Assembly (NCBI RefSeq): GCF_040436345.1
Contig: NC_133232.1
Span: 29,575,315-29,639,314 of the forward strand
Reading direction: 5' to 3'
From: Pagrus major
Lineage: Eukaryota; Chordata; Actinopteri; Spariformes; Sparidae
DNA length: 64,000 nucleotides
Positions 1-55,072 of the stretch are shown piece by piece. The position numbers and the translations under genes are program-made. The stretch's first letter is position 1. Each line of letters starts with the position of its first letter. The notes beneath the pieces were generated by a model, which had not been told where the DNA came from, did no database searches, and was given only the letters and a program-made list of their open reading frames with translations.

Positions 1-19
1 AGGCAACAAAATTCCCGTC

Positions 20-300
20 TTTTGTTCTAATTCCCCCCAAAACTGCCGCAGGCTGGTTGCTGGGCAATGTATCTGAACACTTTGAACAATGACAGGCAAC
101 AATCAAGGTGCTCAATTAACTGTGTAACGATTAAGACATCAATTACCAAATTGATTGATGAGGCCAAATGATCCGATTCATTCTGTCCACCCAGCGTAAA
201 AAATTGGAAGCAGCAATATGGAGAAATTTGTTGATTAATGGTTTTCGAATGTGCAGGAAGCCCGTCGCCGTGGTAATATGTGCAATTTAATATGATAGAA
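20..300. other. candidate conserved non-coding element
   Basis: This is complex, non-repetitive sequence with many homeodomain-type cores (AATTA, GATTAA, TTGATTAATGG) and SOX-like ACAAT cores (AACAATGACAGGCAACAATC). It has no coding frame of note. The composition resembles developmental enhancers of vertebrates; conservation itself cannot be judged here. Confidence 0.3.
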
Positions 301-1489
301 AACACTTTTTTAAAAGGTACTTAGAACAAAATGTGCAACAGGATTAAAATCTAAGAATTGTTTATTAAAGACACAGAACAAACAGATGTGTAGTTAGGTG
401 TTAAAAAGTCACAAAAAATAGCCCAAATGTAGTTTAGAAAAAGGTCGTTTTTATTTACTTTTTAAAATCTTTTTTGTTCAATTAATGCTGCTAGTATAAA
501 AGAGGTTAATGTATCAGATGAATGTATTTCTTCCCTCTATTGATGCTGATGATGTTCCCCTGCCCCTCTAACAATGGGCAAAACAATGTTTGAAGAGCGC
601 CTTGAGACCAGCTTGGACTGCGGCTTTAGTTTTTATTCTGTTCGTGTTGTCAATGTGTAGAGGGATAATTGAAGCGATCCTTGACTATGGGATCTATTTA
701 TACAGAGCATAATTCCCTCTGTATTCAGGCATTATCATGGTGTCAGAACAAGCACAATGGCACAATAAGGTCAATATAATGAAACTCCAAAACAATATGG
801 TGTCATTCCGTATAATAAAAAAGTGAGCCACTCCCGGTTTGTTTGGGCTTGTTGTAACAGTGGTCGGGTTATATTGAACTCAATACAAAATTATCATAAT
901 TGTAATGTGATAAATGTATTGTCAAATAAAAATGATTTTTTTTGTGGTAACAGCTTACCAATAATTATATCTATGTACACAAAAACAAACTGTTCTCTAC
1001 TGAGTCGTTTGAATTTCAGCCTAAAATGATGTTTTTTTGTCATTTGCTGTGTTTTTTGAGGGTTTAAATGTTTTTTTAGGTGTTTTGTTTCAGTTGTTTT
1101 TATAGAAAAATTAAATTACTTTTGGGAAAATGATCTATGTGTAGCTGATATTCTGTAGCATTTATCTTGTTCCCACAAATACTAATATTAATCTGAAAGT
1201 TATCAATATCTTTTACATATTTTGATTGTTATTAGCAGTAGCAGCAATAATACTAGTCGTAGTATTAGTTGTATTGCTGGAATACAAATAAAATGACCAT
1301 TTTATTCTTAGGACCTAATTTTATTTGCGCCGCTATGACTTCATTTCTTTATTTTCAGTTTTCTGTTATACTCAACAGCATCTGGAGCCAAAATTACATC
1401 AGTTATCCGCTTTCTCCCATTAGCAATTTGACAAATACCCCTTTTATAACAGCCCCATATCATTCTGCTTGACTTTCCCCTGGGCCTGA

Positions 1490-1770
1490 ATTCAGTTATT
1501 GATTGCCCGTTCAGTTTCACTTGGAAAAGGTTGATAAAAGGAGGTTTTCACTTTCTCAATTTGATGTGACAGCTCCCTAACAAGAATAATGGAATGCGCC
1601 CATTCACAGGCAAATCAAGCTAATCCAGCGTGCCCCTCCAGTCTCAATGGAGAAGTCACAGTCCTTCCCGGCCCATTCCATCACAAGCCTCTCTCTTCAG
1701 AAACCTTCAAAGTTAGCCCAACTCCTCCAAAAGACAACATCGCTCTTTGTATGGCCCTCTCACTCACCAT
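1490..1770. other. candidate conserved non-coding element
   Basis: Unique-looking sequence with TTATTGATTG, TGTGACAGCTC (a TALE/MEIS-like core) and GCAAATCAAGCTAATCC. No splice-flanked coding frame accounts for it. Regulatory function is an inference from composition only. Confidence 0.25.
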
Positions 1771-3859
1771 CGAATGGATAAATAGGTCAATAAATGTATA
1801 CAAAGTCAGAGGGGAAACAAAACTGAAGCATATAATCGGTTTGTTTTATGTGTAATCTGATTTCACTGATTCCCGCTCCTCATTCTGTTTGTTGTCAGCA
1901 GCAAATGGATAGATATTACAACCACTCGCTTTATTTTTTTTTATATATATATAATTTCAAATGTTATTCATCCTTAAAAGCAGAAACAGTAGCTCAGCAA
2001 AAGTTGATGATGATGATAGTGTGATATTAGCAATAAGTTTTCCTTCTCCTCTTTTGCTCTTCACTGGAATGCTGTGGCTTTCCTTTTAATCCCTTTTCTG
2101 GGCAGGAACCAGGTGGCAAAGCAAAGGTGCGTGTCTGTCAGTGTGAGTCACATTAAGTGAGTAAGCGTGCAGGCTTGACTGGATGAATGTCTTGTATAAA
2201 TATGTGCACGCATGCATACGTCTGCCTGTTTGTGGTAAGGTGAAAAAGATATAAGCAAACACAGATGTATCACTGCCACCCGAGCAAGTTTATAGTTACT
2301 TTGTGGTCTCTGACAGAGGCTCTGTGAATCTGACATTTAACCATCAGGTGCAGCAGGAACAATCATCTATATGGCGTCCACAGCAGGCTCATTAATAAGG
2401 TCTTCTGATAACAAAGCAGCTGAGAAAAGGTGAAAATAACATGAATAAACTCGAACTTTAAAGAATGCTTCAATTTGTCTTCTGTTTTGGGCCGAGACGC
2501 TGCGGAGGTCTCATTCACATTTGACTTAACAAGACTGAACAATGACTTTGTAAGACTTTGGTTCGACCATTAAAGTGCCACAGGTTCACTCCCTTTCTGC
2601 CTTTGGATGAGAGAAAAGGGAGATTAACATGATTTTGCTTTATCCACCACATACAAGCCCCAAAACCATAAAACACAACCCAAAGGCATCCCCGTCCTGC
2701 TCTGAATGTGCACTTGTTACTGCTCTCAATTCGGCTTTCAGCCCCCTCTAAAGAGACAAGGCCCAATCACAATATTGTCAAGGCTCTGTTGGTTTTCTGG
2801 TTCAAATCCTTGTTCACGCTGTTTGCTGAGTACTCATCTGCTGTGACAGCCTTCAGACAAACAGTGAGTCCTGAAAGAGGTCTCCCACAACCAGATCTTT
2901 CCTGCTGGGCAGCGGCTGAAACGCTCCTTTCTCTCTCCATCAAGTGGAACCCAGGCTATTGAGTTGGCCCCTGGGATCCCTCCATTGAGGTGGGCTATGG
3001 GCCAGTGCTTCGCCCCTCCTTGCCCTGGGCCACCCTCATTCTCCCGGCACACCTGTACCCCTAAACCCCATCGTGGGAACCTTCTCGCTGCCTCCGCCAC
3101 CTGAGTTGCTCACTGTGCCAGCTGGGCACATCTGACAGCCCCATCGGGAGTCAAAGCACACAGAGACCAAAGATAGTCACAGCTTGCCAGCTTGATTGAG
3201 CTCTTACAACTTTTTTACTGGCATGCCCGTCGAAGTCAGAGAGATGGAGGAATCTCCGCAGAAGTTATGAATCAAACTTGTGTCAGTTTGTGATCTATAG
3301 CAACCATTTCAGATTTGCATATCTGAAAAATACACTCACAAAAAACACATTTCCAGCCTCCGATCACAGTTCTCCCTGCTCACACACAACCTCCCTCGTG
3401 CACCCCTACCCTCTAAATCTCCATGGCACACTGCAAAAAAATGGCATCAATTAATCAACATTCATGAACCGTTTACTTGAGCTCGCCTTTGTGTGCTGCA
3501 GGGCCTAATCCAGACAGAGACCAGGCTGTTCTGCAGCAGTGCAGACTGCGTCACTCCACCCTTTGTGGGAGAAACCCATCAACTGGTGTTTCAGGGAAAT
3601 GTCTCCCCCCACTGAGAGCCTAACCTTCCCCCTCTCTCACCCTCTTCCTCTTGTGCCCCCTCAGTACTCAGGGCAGGAAGCTCTATCTCTTAGAGGAGGC
3701 CATCCATCCATCTTGCCTCTTCCAATCCAATTCACAGCCGCTCCACATGTATGAAGACATCTGTCCATATTTGATCAGATATTCCATTTTGCTGCAAATG
3801 ATCCCACCCTCCATCCCCACCCATGAGGGAGGCAGCTATTTAAATGTGCTGATACTTTC

Positions 3860-4490
3860 CTGCATAATAACCTGCCAATTCTTTGCCTTGCAGAAGAAGC
3901 AAGTTTAATTGGGCTGTGCATTTAGAGCTCTTCTACAATTACACAATTACAGCGGAGATGCATTTCTGCACGTTGCGATGTTTGCCCCAATTTACTGCAC
4001 TTTTCATACAGTTTAACTCTGGTTCCCTTTTCAGAGGATGCAAATTTGGCTCATTTGGCTTCAAATGAAGCATAATTGCTCATATTGAAATCTACACCTT
4101 TCTACAAGAGGTTCCTGCCAGTTAGTTCTCATTAAACCTAAGGAGAACAAAAATTCCCAATTCCATTTCAGCACACATGCCATCTGTATCATCTTGTGTT
4201 AAAAGCAAGGAAATTGGAGACAAAATGGAAGCTGAGTGCATGGACGGAAAACTTAAAAATCAGTTTGTTCAAGTTAGTCAGCGCAGAATGACCTTTTTTT
4301 TCCCCCTCAGTGAAGTCTGTTTTCTAAATTTCTCACACGAAGCATAAATTGAAAATCCGTTAAAAAAAAACACTACATGACATGGCTGATTGAAATGAAA
4401 GCTGTTTTCATTGTTTGCATGTGTTTGCTGCATGTAACCTGAAAAAGCATTCAATTAAGTGCAGCCTAATTAGTTCGAAGGGCATGTGCG
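3860..4490. other. candidate conserved non-coding element block
   Basis: About 600 bases of complex sequence without repeats, with many octamer/POU-like (ATGCAAAT, TTTGCATG) and homeodomain-like (TTAATTG, CAATTAAG, CTAATTAG) cores. A SOX-core next to a POU half-site, CATTGTTTGCATG, lies at 4409-4421. The pattern is typical of neural or embryonic enhancers near SOXB1 genes. It is a candidate only. Confidence 0.3.
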
Positions 4491-5269
4491 GCTGGCCTCT
4501 CTGCATTCAAAAAACAGAATGGTGTGTCAACCCCGACATGTGATCACCATCAAAGTGTTTTCCACTCCTTCCTCTTCTTTTATATCACTGTCGTGAAAGT
4601 TATAGAAAAAAACTCTTTTTCTAAAAGGCCCTCTGAGTCTGAAGTGGTGGCCTGAGCCCACTCCAAACAATGCCTTACAAGATACTGTTTAAATTCATAT
4701 CCGCTCTTCCTTTCTTACGGGGGGACAACACAACAAACCACTGACCCACTGATACACAATTAGAAGTGATGCGGCAGTTAAGGCTACAAGCAACTCTGTT
4801 TAACAGTCTGTCTTTGACCCTCCACCATTGAATAAATATAATGCCCCCAATGAGAGTAAGACACTGAGGTGGAGTGAAAAGGGAGCTGGGGAAGATTTTA
4901 AGCCACACATAAGTAGTTAAAGACCTTTATAGAGTATAACACCATTATCCCTGCTGAATAAAAATAGGATTTAGTGTTTTTTCCACTTAATTTAAATCAA
5001 AAGAGTCCCCACCTTACATATTGCACTGGTAATGTAATGGAGAGAGACCCACAAAAAAGGCTTTGTGGCTCTGACACCTCCTATAGTGGGACTGTGTTGT
5101 CCTGTGAGCAAAAGGGAGAGAAAGGTTTTTCTTCCCTGCGTTGCTATCTGCTAACGCATTCTAATTGATGCTGCTGCATTCCTCCACTGGATGCATTCAG
5201 TGAATAACGAGCCTTGGACTGAATACCCATGAATTGGTCCCCACCAAGCAAAGCAGTAAAGCCTTTGGC

Positions 5270-5780
5270 CCCCCCATCCCTCAGCCTCCCCGCACCACCA
5301 CCATCGCAACCATCACCAAGAACCACCTCCCCTCCAAACCTTCCCCAAAGCTCTACTCTAGCTTTACCGCCCATTAAAGCACGACCATTGTGCAGAGATG
5401 CAGCCCACAAAAGCTGTCAATCTCTCCGGGTCCTCCAAAGCTTGGACTCACACAGACTGGAGTGACAGACCTCCCCCTTCACCCCCAACCCGCCCGTGTC
5501 CCCCCAAAAAATCCTCTCCCTCAAAACTTCTCAGCTAACTATCCCCCACCACCCTCTCTCCCTCTTGCTCTCTCTCCCTCTCTCGCTCTCTCCAGCCCCC
5601 AGCGCACAAAGCATCAATCTGTCTTCAGCCCCAGCACCCTTGGCCCTTTGTCCCATCTGCAGGTGCCTCTGAAAGCACCCACGGTCGCCCCAGCCTCTGC
5701 GCACGCCACGCCTAGTCCAGGGACAGGAACTGCTGACAAAGGCCCAGTGTGGGAATGAGGGATGCGTGGAGGGAGGGAAG
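5270..5780. repeat. C/T- and P-rich low-complexity DNA
   Basis: A strongly pyrimidine-biased stretch (runs of CCC and CTCTCTCC) that opens proline- and serine-rich chance frames on the + strand. No splice sites or recognisable domains support coding. Confidence 0.5.
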
Positions 5781-7446
5781 AGGGGTGTTGAGGGGGGGGT
5801 GTGGGGTGCTCTAAGACAGATGGCTGGGGAAGTCTCCCAACTCCTCCGCAGGGGCTGTCAGTTTAAATTCAGAACTACGAATGAGACACACGGGGGAAGA
5901 ACCAGTAAAGGAATGCCCTCTAAATTCAGCAGCTACTGTAAACTTCACTAAGGACCAGAACACAGAACCAGCAGCACCTCTGGATATTAAATAAAGCCGT
6001 CTGATATAATTTATATATTGGGAAAGATATTATTTCAAGTGGAACTGTTAACAGTCAGTAACATAATTGAAATAAATGCCTTGTATTTTATCCTCAATTA
6101 GATGCTAAGTGTGTCTGAAATATTTTTGGTTGTATTAAACATGTCAGTACAGATGTTCACAAACTATTTAATAAACTGTTATTCTCATTATCCCCTGAGC
6201 CTTACTTTCACTTTTCAAAATGAGAATTGTCATGCAGTTCCCTCGAGGTCAGCACACAGCTGGCCGTACTGAAATACATCAGGACATACAGTACATCTAC
6301 TGCATATATTTAGTTCGATTAATTGATTATTTTTTTAACGTGCATGAAATTTTTTGGTGTATATTTTATGTGTCGTCTTCAGCAGTAGTTCACAGTACTC
6401 TGCTCTCACTTCTGGATTTGAATTCTACCATCTTACTAAACGCAACCATTCAAAGACCAGCCGGCATGGATTCTTTGATGATTTGTAACAAAAGTCGATA
6501 TCAATCTTCTAGGCTATAATATGTTATTCCTTAAAAAAAATCTAATAAATAGATTTTCTACTGCCATGAACTTTACAAAAATCTAACTACTGACAAACTG
6601 TAAATCAGCTCTGCAGCTTTACTCTACTTTTCTGTCCCCGTGCAACAAGTTTGTTACATCTCATCGATGTTACTGTGCTGCCACCATGTGGACGTGCACT
6701 GCATTACAGCAACCAGTTGATCAATGAACGTCTGCACCTTTGATAATATGCAGGTATCACTGAATTGAAGTGCTGCAAGTGACCAAGCACTTCAAAAAGT
6801 AATTTGCCTAAAACAATGATTTTAAGTGTTTTAATTACATGCAGCTTTTTCATCTCTGTTTATTACATAAGTTCAATGTAAAGGGTCATATTTAATGCAA
6901 GTTTACCTTATATATATATGTATATGTGTGTGTGTAATTTTTAATTTTTTCATTATACATGACAATATCAGCTTTACAATTTGGGTGAAAAGTTTAATCT
7001 TTGAAAAATGTGCATGAATTTCAGAATATCTTAGTATTTGGTCTATGTGTCTCCCTTTTGCTTTAATGACAACATGCACTTGAGCTGGCGGGACTCCACA
7101 AGTTTGTGCCAAACCTGCTGACTCATGTTATCCCAGCATGATTTTACAGTGTACCACAGAGTTTCCTATTATAAATTTCCTCTCATGTGTTTTTCCATTC
7201 AAATGTTTTGAATTGGTGTAATTTATCCCTATGGAATCACAGACATTAATGCCAAACATTGATACTTGAATTTGAGAGGCGAGGCAGCACAGTGATCAGT
7301 AGCTCAGAAAACTCTCCAGTTACCTCAGCCAGTCTCTGATATCCCAGTATTTATTTCTTTTTTTCACATTTTTCTTTAGAATTCAAGTTGACATAAACAT
7401 TCCCCATAAGGTCCATCCAGCAGTTGTTGTGGAGCTGTTGATCGAA

Positions 7447-7502
7447 TCACATGATCTTCCTTTGCAAGGTGGCAGATTAGGATACTGAGGAAGATCATGT
7501 GA
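7447..7502. repeat. perfect 15-bp inverted repeat (hairpin)
   Basis: TCACATGATCTTCCT at 7447-7461 is repeated as its exact reverse complement at 7488-7502 with a 26-nt loop. It could be the core of a small foldback element or a transcribed hairpin; nothing else nearby identifies it. Confidence 0.6.
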
Positions 7503-8589
7503 AAAGACTGAGAGCTCCACACTTCCCCGAATGATGAAATTACTCTCTCAACTTGAATTCTACTACATGAAAGGAGGTTTAAGTCTGTGCTGGTTGGCTC
7601 TACCATGGTGTTCAGTCTCTCTGAAAGCTCTATAAAATTGGAATATGGTTTATATGGTTATGTTTCTTATTGCTACAGATTTCTGTAAACGTCCTTACCT
7701 TGTGTGAAACCCAGTCCTCTCAGCTACACTGCAGCTGACTCAGTGCTTTGACCTTCCTGTAACGGATCAGAGAAAAGAGACAGTTATTCTCAAAAGGCAA
7801 CAAATAGTCAAATAAAATGAAACATTTCTTCTTTCGGCCACACGGTGGAGATAGAGTCCAACTTTGGCAATGGTGTGATGTGACAGATACTTCCTCTTTA
7901 TTTAGCTCTTCTCTTTTTCAACCACTTTTTAATTGCATTCAGTGGTCTGATGTATTGTTGACAAAGCAAAAACACTGACTGATTGCACATATTCTCTCAG
8001 GAAATCCTTTGCGTTTTAACATCGATACACAGCACACATAATAAACCTGCAGATTGCTTCCTCCAATTTTACACGCACTTTAAAATCATTCATTTCCATG
8101 AAGAGTTAAGTAACCACAGCACAACAGTACAACATCAACATTATGTGTTGACAGAGCTGCGATTTGGTTATTTGAGCTGGCTGAGTGGTTTCAGTGTAAA
8201 TGTAAACATTTACACAGGTACAGTATTGTTGTCACAGATAACAGAAACTTCAGCTGCAGGATAAATTTAACTAACTGGTTTGATGGTGTATGAATGTGTG
8301 TGTGTTTCTTTTTCTGTTGGGAAACAATTTATCAATCAAGCGGGTTTCTTCCTGCTGAGATGTCACTGTGACGCACATTGTATGACACATTTACTAAAAC
8401 CATTTCAACATTTTCTTGTTAAAGAGGATACTTCCTCAGAAGTTTTGACTTTGAGAGCTTTGAGGGCTTAACTTCAACAAGATATTATAGCTTTAAGCTC
8501 AACAGGTCCAAATATTTGCCTTAAGAACACGTACTGAGCCATTCATCCGTTGATATCATATTGTTGAGCTGTGAAAAGATCCCAAAAGC

Positions 8590-9005
8590 CATACTTGAGT
8601 AAATGCAGCAATACCATGTTAAATTATTACGTTTAGTACTTGACTTAAAGGCTCAAAGTATCTTATATTTATTTGTACATAAGTATCAAAAGTACAAGTA
8701 AAAGTAAATTATACATATATTTACACATTATCAATTATCGGATCTGATATTCTGCATTTTTCTGATTGTCGGAGTCAGTGTTTCTTTTATTTGATTCTGG
8801 ATAAAATAAATTCATTTAAAAATGTGCTACTTTTGCCTCTGATAAAGTATGTAATCTGCAAAATAACTATTAACTAAAGGTGTCAAATAATTGTAATGGA
8901 GTAAAAAGTGAAATACTTGCCTCCAAAGTCTAGATGAGGGGAAGTACGAAGAAACATGAACTGTAAATACTCAAGTACAAACTGGACTTATGTACAACTA
9001 ACTAA
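8590..9005. repeat. teleost AGTAC-rich interspersed repeat
   Basis: The stretch is built of words such as TTGAGTAAATG, AAAAGTACAAGTAAAAG, GTCAAATAATTGTAATGGAG and AAATACTCAAGTACAA. This is the characteristic vocabulary of a very common non-autonomous fish repeat that starts and ends in (A)AGTACTT-like sequence. It is degenerate. A related fragment in the other orientation lies at 41310-41395. Confidence 0.75.
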
Positions 9006-10359
9006 CTTTAACTTAATAAGTCATCTGCTGAAGAGAATTCAAGGTAGACTCTTACTAACTTAAGAAAGATGTGCTTGTGTCGTCACAAGTAAGTAAGTTT
9101 CCGTTTAATGTAAACCACAAACCACACAAACTGTCTGACCAGCTCAGTGAATCACTATCAGTGTCCTTGATAGCATGAATAACACCTGAAAGTTGTGCAC
9201 AAACATCTACATTACACATCCTCTCTTGCTTCACTTGTTTTTTCAGAATGACCACATTTCATGCAAACCTGGCACCACATGCAAATAGCTTCTAAGGTCC
9301 CTCGTGCTTTGACATTTACAAATACAAATTAGCTTCTGAGAACCATAACAGTGTTGGATGTCTATTTGTGACCCACATGCTCTAAAGCATGTAATCCAGC
9401 ACTGTTTCAATGTCACATTGCATGCATTGCATTTAAGGTTAAAAGTTAAGGACATCGGCCATTCCTTCCATGCAAGATTTTAGTGGTTTCCCAGTATGAC
9501 CTATGGCGGCACTTACCAACAACTATAATGTGAGGACGTAGTTATTTCCTGTCCCTTGTACCACTGGTTTCAGCTTATTCTGCATTTCTTTACTTCAATT
9601 TGTGCCACAAAAGCACAAATTTTCACTACATCTGCACATTACCAGCAGGCGTGACATCAGTAGCCAAAACGCTAAAACAGATGTTTTTTTCTTGTCTCTG
9701 GACCAAACTAATCCAAAATCAGAATTAAAACTTTTCACTCAAACCCAAACTTCACATGGTATTTTCTCTGCCAAAATAAAGCTAGTAGCAAGAAGTGAGA
9801 CCCTTGAGGCAAAGGTAAGCATGGCTCTACTTCAACTTGTGCATTATGCAGTGGCCCCTATTATTTCCAAAACAAAAGAATCCTCTCGCATAATTTAAAG
9901 GTGCACACACATGGGTTGGCACCGAGCTGTGTTAGACCTTACATTTTTGAGCCAGAGAGCAGTTTAAGGTCCCTGGGCAAATGCCAACAAAACAAAAGCT
10001 GATGCGACATTTGATGTTAGAGCTCATAAATCAACATAATCTTTTCAAAGTCCCAAAACTAATTTCCATAACCTTACATTTAGGCAATGATGTCTTTAAA
10101 CCCACTTGTAAGGGTTTACTTTTACGCAGTGTTTGCATATTGGGTCTATCGTTTTACTCTTATTGTTATTTACCTCTTTCTGCAACTTTGCCTTCAAAAC
10201 ATCTCTATAAAGATGCCAACTTCAGCTGTTCAACCTGAGAGCTTATTATCTTGTATACATTTTGTATACAAGTGTTACATAAACACCTATTTATGACCTA
10301 CTCTTATGTTTATAATAGTTTATTATAAGTTTATTTTACCTATATTTGTTCAGCATTGT

Positions 10360-10490
10360 TGTCCTCATTTAACTGTATATCTGTTTCTATCTCTATTTCC
10401 ATATGAACTATGTTTAACATTGAGTGCAACTGTAAGATTCCTTGTATATGTACACACACTTGGCCAATAAAGCTGATTCTGGTGTTAGTG
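10360..10490 (+). mobile_element. LINE 3' tail relic
   Basis: Ends in ACTTGGCCAATAAAGCTGATTCTG, a common 3' end of fish CR1/L2/Rex-type LINEs, preceded by the usual AT-rich 3' UTR-like sequence. No ORF remains. A second shortened tail (CTTGGCCAAAGCTGATTCTGA) sits at 11001-11021, so two insertions or a duplication are present. Confidence 0.55.
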
Positions 10491-10499
10491 TATGTGCAG

Positions 10500-10770
10500 G
10501 CGTTTAAAGCGGTAAATGCACTTTTTATAGTCTACTGACCGCTCAAAGTGCTTTACAACACTTCATATTGGGTCATACTGGGTCATATTCACCCATTTAC
10601 ACACACTTTAATACACTGATGGCAGAGGCTGCCATGTAAGGTGCCGACCTGCTCATCAGGAGCAATTTGGGGTTCAGTATCTTGCTCAAGGATACTTTGA
10701 TGTGCAGCCGGGGGATCGAACCAGCGAGCGACCGATTACTGGACGACCCGCTCTACCTCCTGAGCTTATT
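10500..10770 (-). mobile_element. tRNA-derived SINE, reverse orientation
   Basis: Read on the - strand it begins with a tRNA-like head: an A box in AGCTCAGGAGGTAGAGCGG (10749-10767) and a B box GGTTCGATCCCC (about 10711-10722). A body containing CAAATTGCTCCTGATGAGCA and a tail around 10500-10600 follow. Both Pol III promoter boxes are well preserved, though flanking diverged sequence suggests an old copy. It lies directly against the LINE tail at 10490. Confidence 0.75.
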
Positions 10771-10775
10771 ATCGG

Positions 10776-11185
10776 AATCAGAAATACTTCATTGATCCCA
10801 TTGGTGTAAATTGGGCAAATTACAATTACTCCTTCTGGAATAGAAATACCATACTATAAAGAAATTATAAGAAAATATAAATAGAGAAAAGCTTAAGAGG
10901 AATAAAAGTAAGTATAAAATATATAAAATATAATACAATATTTGCACTAAAAGTATGGTATGCACAACATAGTGTAGCATATATGTGCACACATACATAC
11001 TTGGCCAAAGCTGATTCTGACGTCAGTATATGTGCATATATATTGATATCAGTATATCTATATCTATATTGATATCTATATCTCTATATTTATATATCTA
11101 TATATTGTATATACACACACATACACACACATACGAAGCAGTTATTGGCAGATATTGAGTAATATTGCACAGAAAAATAGAAAAA
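10776..11185. repeat. interspersed repeat with AT-rich microsatellite
   Basis: Starts with TCGGAATCAGAAATACTTCATTG-type sequence and ends near ATTGCACAGAAAAATAG, the usual ends of a common fish repeat. Inside are TATAT/GATATC microsatellite runs (11036-11125) and a second LINE-like tail. No coding capacity. Confidence 0.55.
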
Positions 11186-11755
11186 TATGGGTGGGTCGAA
11201 TTATTTGGCTCTGAGAAGGTAAGTTTATTTAATTGATTGTATTTGTAGAGGGACCATGTACAATATTAAACATAAATGTTTCCATTTGCTAATTTACATC
11301 TGTCATCCCTTGGCAGGTCATAAAGTTGAAATATTGCAGAAACTGTACTGTTAGCAATTATTGCTATCATTATTATTGTTAGATTATCAATATATACACA
11401 ACAAAGAAGATTTCTAAAGGCTAGGGTGCAGTCCTATGTACAAACATCATCTAAACAGACCTGCTAACTTTGTGGAAAGTGTATGCTGAGGACACATGAG
11501 GTTAGCTGTTGTGGCCTATATGTAACAGCTGCATCAGAGTTGTGCTGAGATATGTGTATAATATCCACCTTAAGCTTATTATCCATCATTGTATTATAAG
11601 AGACTGGCTGTCAGTGTGGAAAATCCACAGAAGAAACTCATACTCAATGATCCCCGGAGTGTAATCACACACACTGTCACCTCTCTCATGCTAATCTCCT
11701 CCACAGAACATGCAGGAAAAACAGCAAAGCCTCCAATTCTAAAAAACCCATTAAG

Positions 11756-11774
11756 ACCACATTACCCAGAATTC
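11756..11774 (-). promoter_or_regulatory. ZNF143/SBF-type promoter element
   Basis: ACCACATTACCCAGAATTC closely follows the ZNF143 (STAF) long motif ACTACAATTCCCAGAATGC. The motif is typical of CpG-rich, TATA-less housekeeping promoters and usually lies within about 100 bp of the start site. It sits about 600 bp upstream of the atp11c start codon in the only CG-rich stretch of this part of the window, so it probably marks the core promoter. Confidence 0.6.
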
Positions 11775-11799
11775 AGTCTGAGCGCAAGTCGCCGCACCT

Positions 11800-12382
11800 T
11801 CGCCGGGTGGAGCTTGTGAACGTGGGAACGTTTGTGGGTTGCTGCGGGGCTTGCTGGAGTAAAAAAAAAAAAAAAAATTGTTTGACAGGGAGGTGAGGCG
11901 ACCTGTGCAGAGGGACTGAAGAGGGAAGCGAAGTTTTTTTTTCCAGCGTGTCAGTGGCAGTTTCCGAGTCAACGCGGAGGAAGACACGAGAGCGACAAAT
12001 GATTTGTACGAGTCTAAGCAACAGGGCACGGAGAGAAATGTCAGGGACTGTTTCAGCCTTGAGCACAGGGAAGCGCGACTAGTACACCGCAACGCGGAAA
12101 AAAATATCCAGGGGGGTGAGAATGCGAATGGTGCGAAGATACCGAAATCAAACAAAATGGAAACGATGTAGCGTCGCTGCGGCATTTCATATAGCTAGAA
12201 CTAACGGTAGAGTAGAGGACAGATAGCTAAAGGAGCTAGCAGGTAAACTAACATACATGTGAAGTTATCCCCCCCCCCACCCACCCACCCACCGGAGAAG
12301 CTGAAGCAGAGCCCGGAGGCGTCTGTTGAATCAGAAGAGTTCATCAGTGTTGCTAAAAAACCCCAAGAAGATAAAGACGAAG
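11800..12382 (+). other. atp11c: atp11c 5' untranslated leader (start approximate)
   Basis: This is the CpG-enriched stretch between the ZNF143-like site and the start codon. The transcription start cannot be fixed; about 11800-11850 is inferred. The leader would contain upstream ORFs at 11999-12082 (27 codons), 12122-12226 (34 codons), 12157-12171 (4 codons) and a bare AUG-UGA start-stop element at 12257-12262, all out of frame with or closed before the main ATG. A C-rich run (12269-12291) and an A run (11861-11878) are also present. Confidence 0.5.
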
Positions 12383-55068
<42,686 letters not shown>

Positions 55069-55072
55069 ACAG

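Larger units (their letters stand above)
1..11700. other. gene-free upstream intergenic region
   Basis: No exon-like frame with splice sites or recognisable protein was found on either strand in these 11.7 kb. The region holds several AT-rich, homeobox-motif-rich stretches that look like conserved non-coding elements, CT-rich low-complexity DNA near 5270-5780, a perfect hairpin at 7447-7502, and a cluster of transposon relics from 8.6 to 11.2 kb, all listed separately. In mammals ATP11C has SOX3 as a distant neighbour on this side (family knowledge), so long-range regulatory DNA is a plausible content, but that is inference. Confidence 0.6.

Noticed and set aside
5390..5758. 122-codon proline-rich + frame
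   Set aside because: Arises from CCC/CTC low-complexity DNA; no splice partners.
11751..12185. 144-codon open frame on the - strand across the promoter and leader
   Set aside because: No recognisable domain; it is the antisense of the CG-rich 5' leader and crosses the probable promoter.
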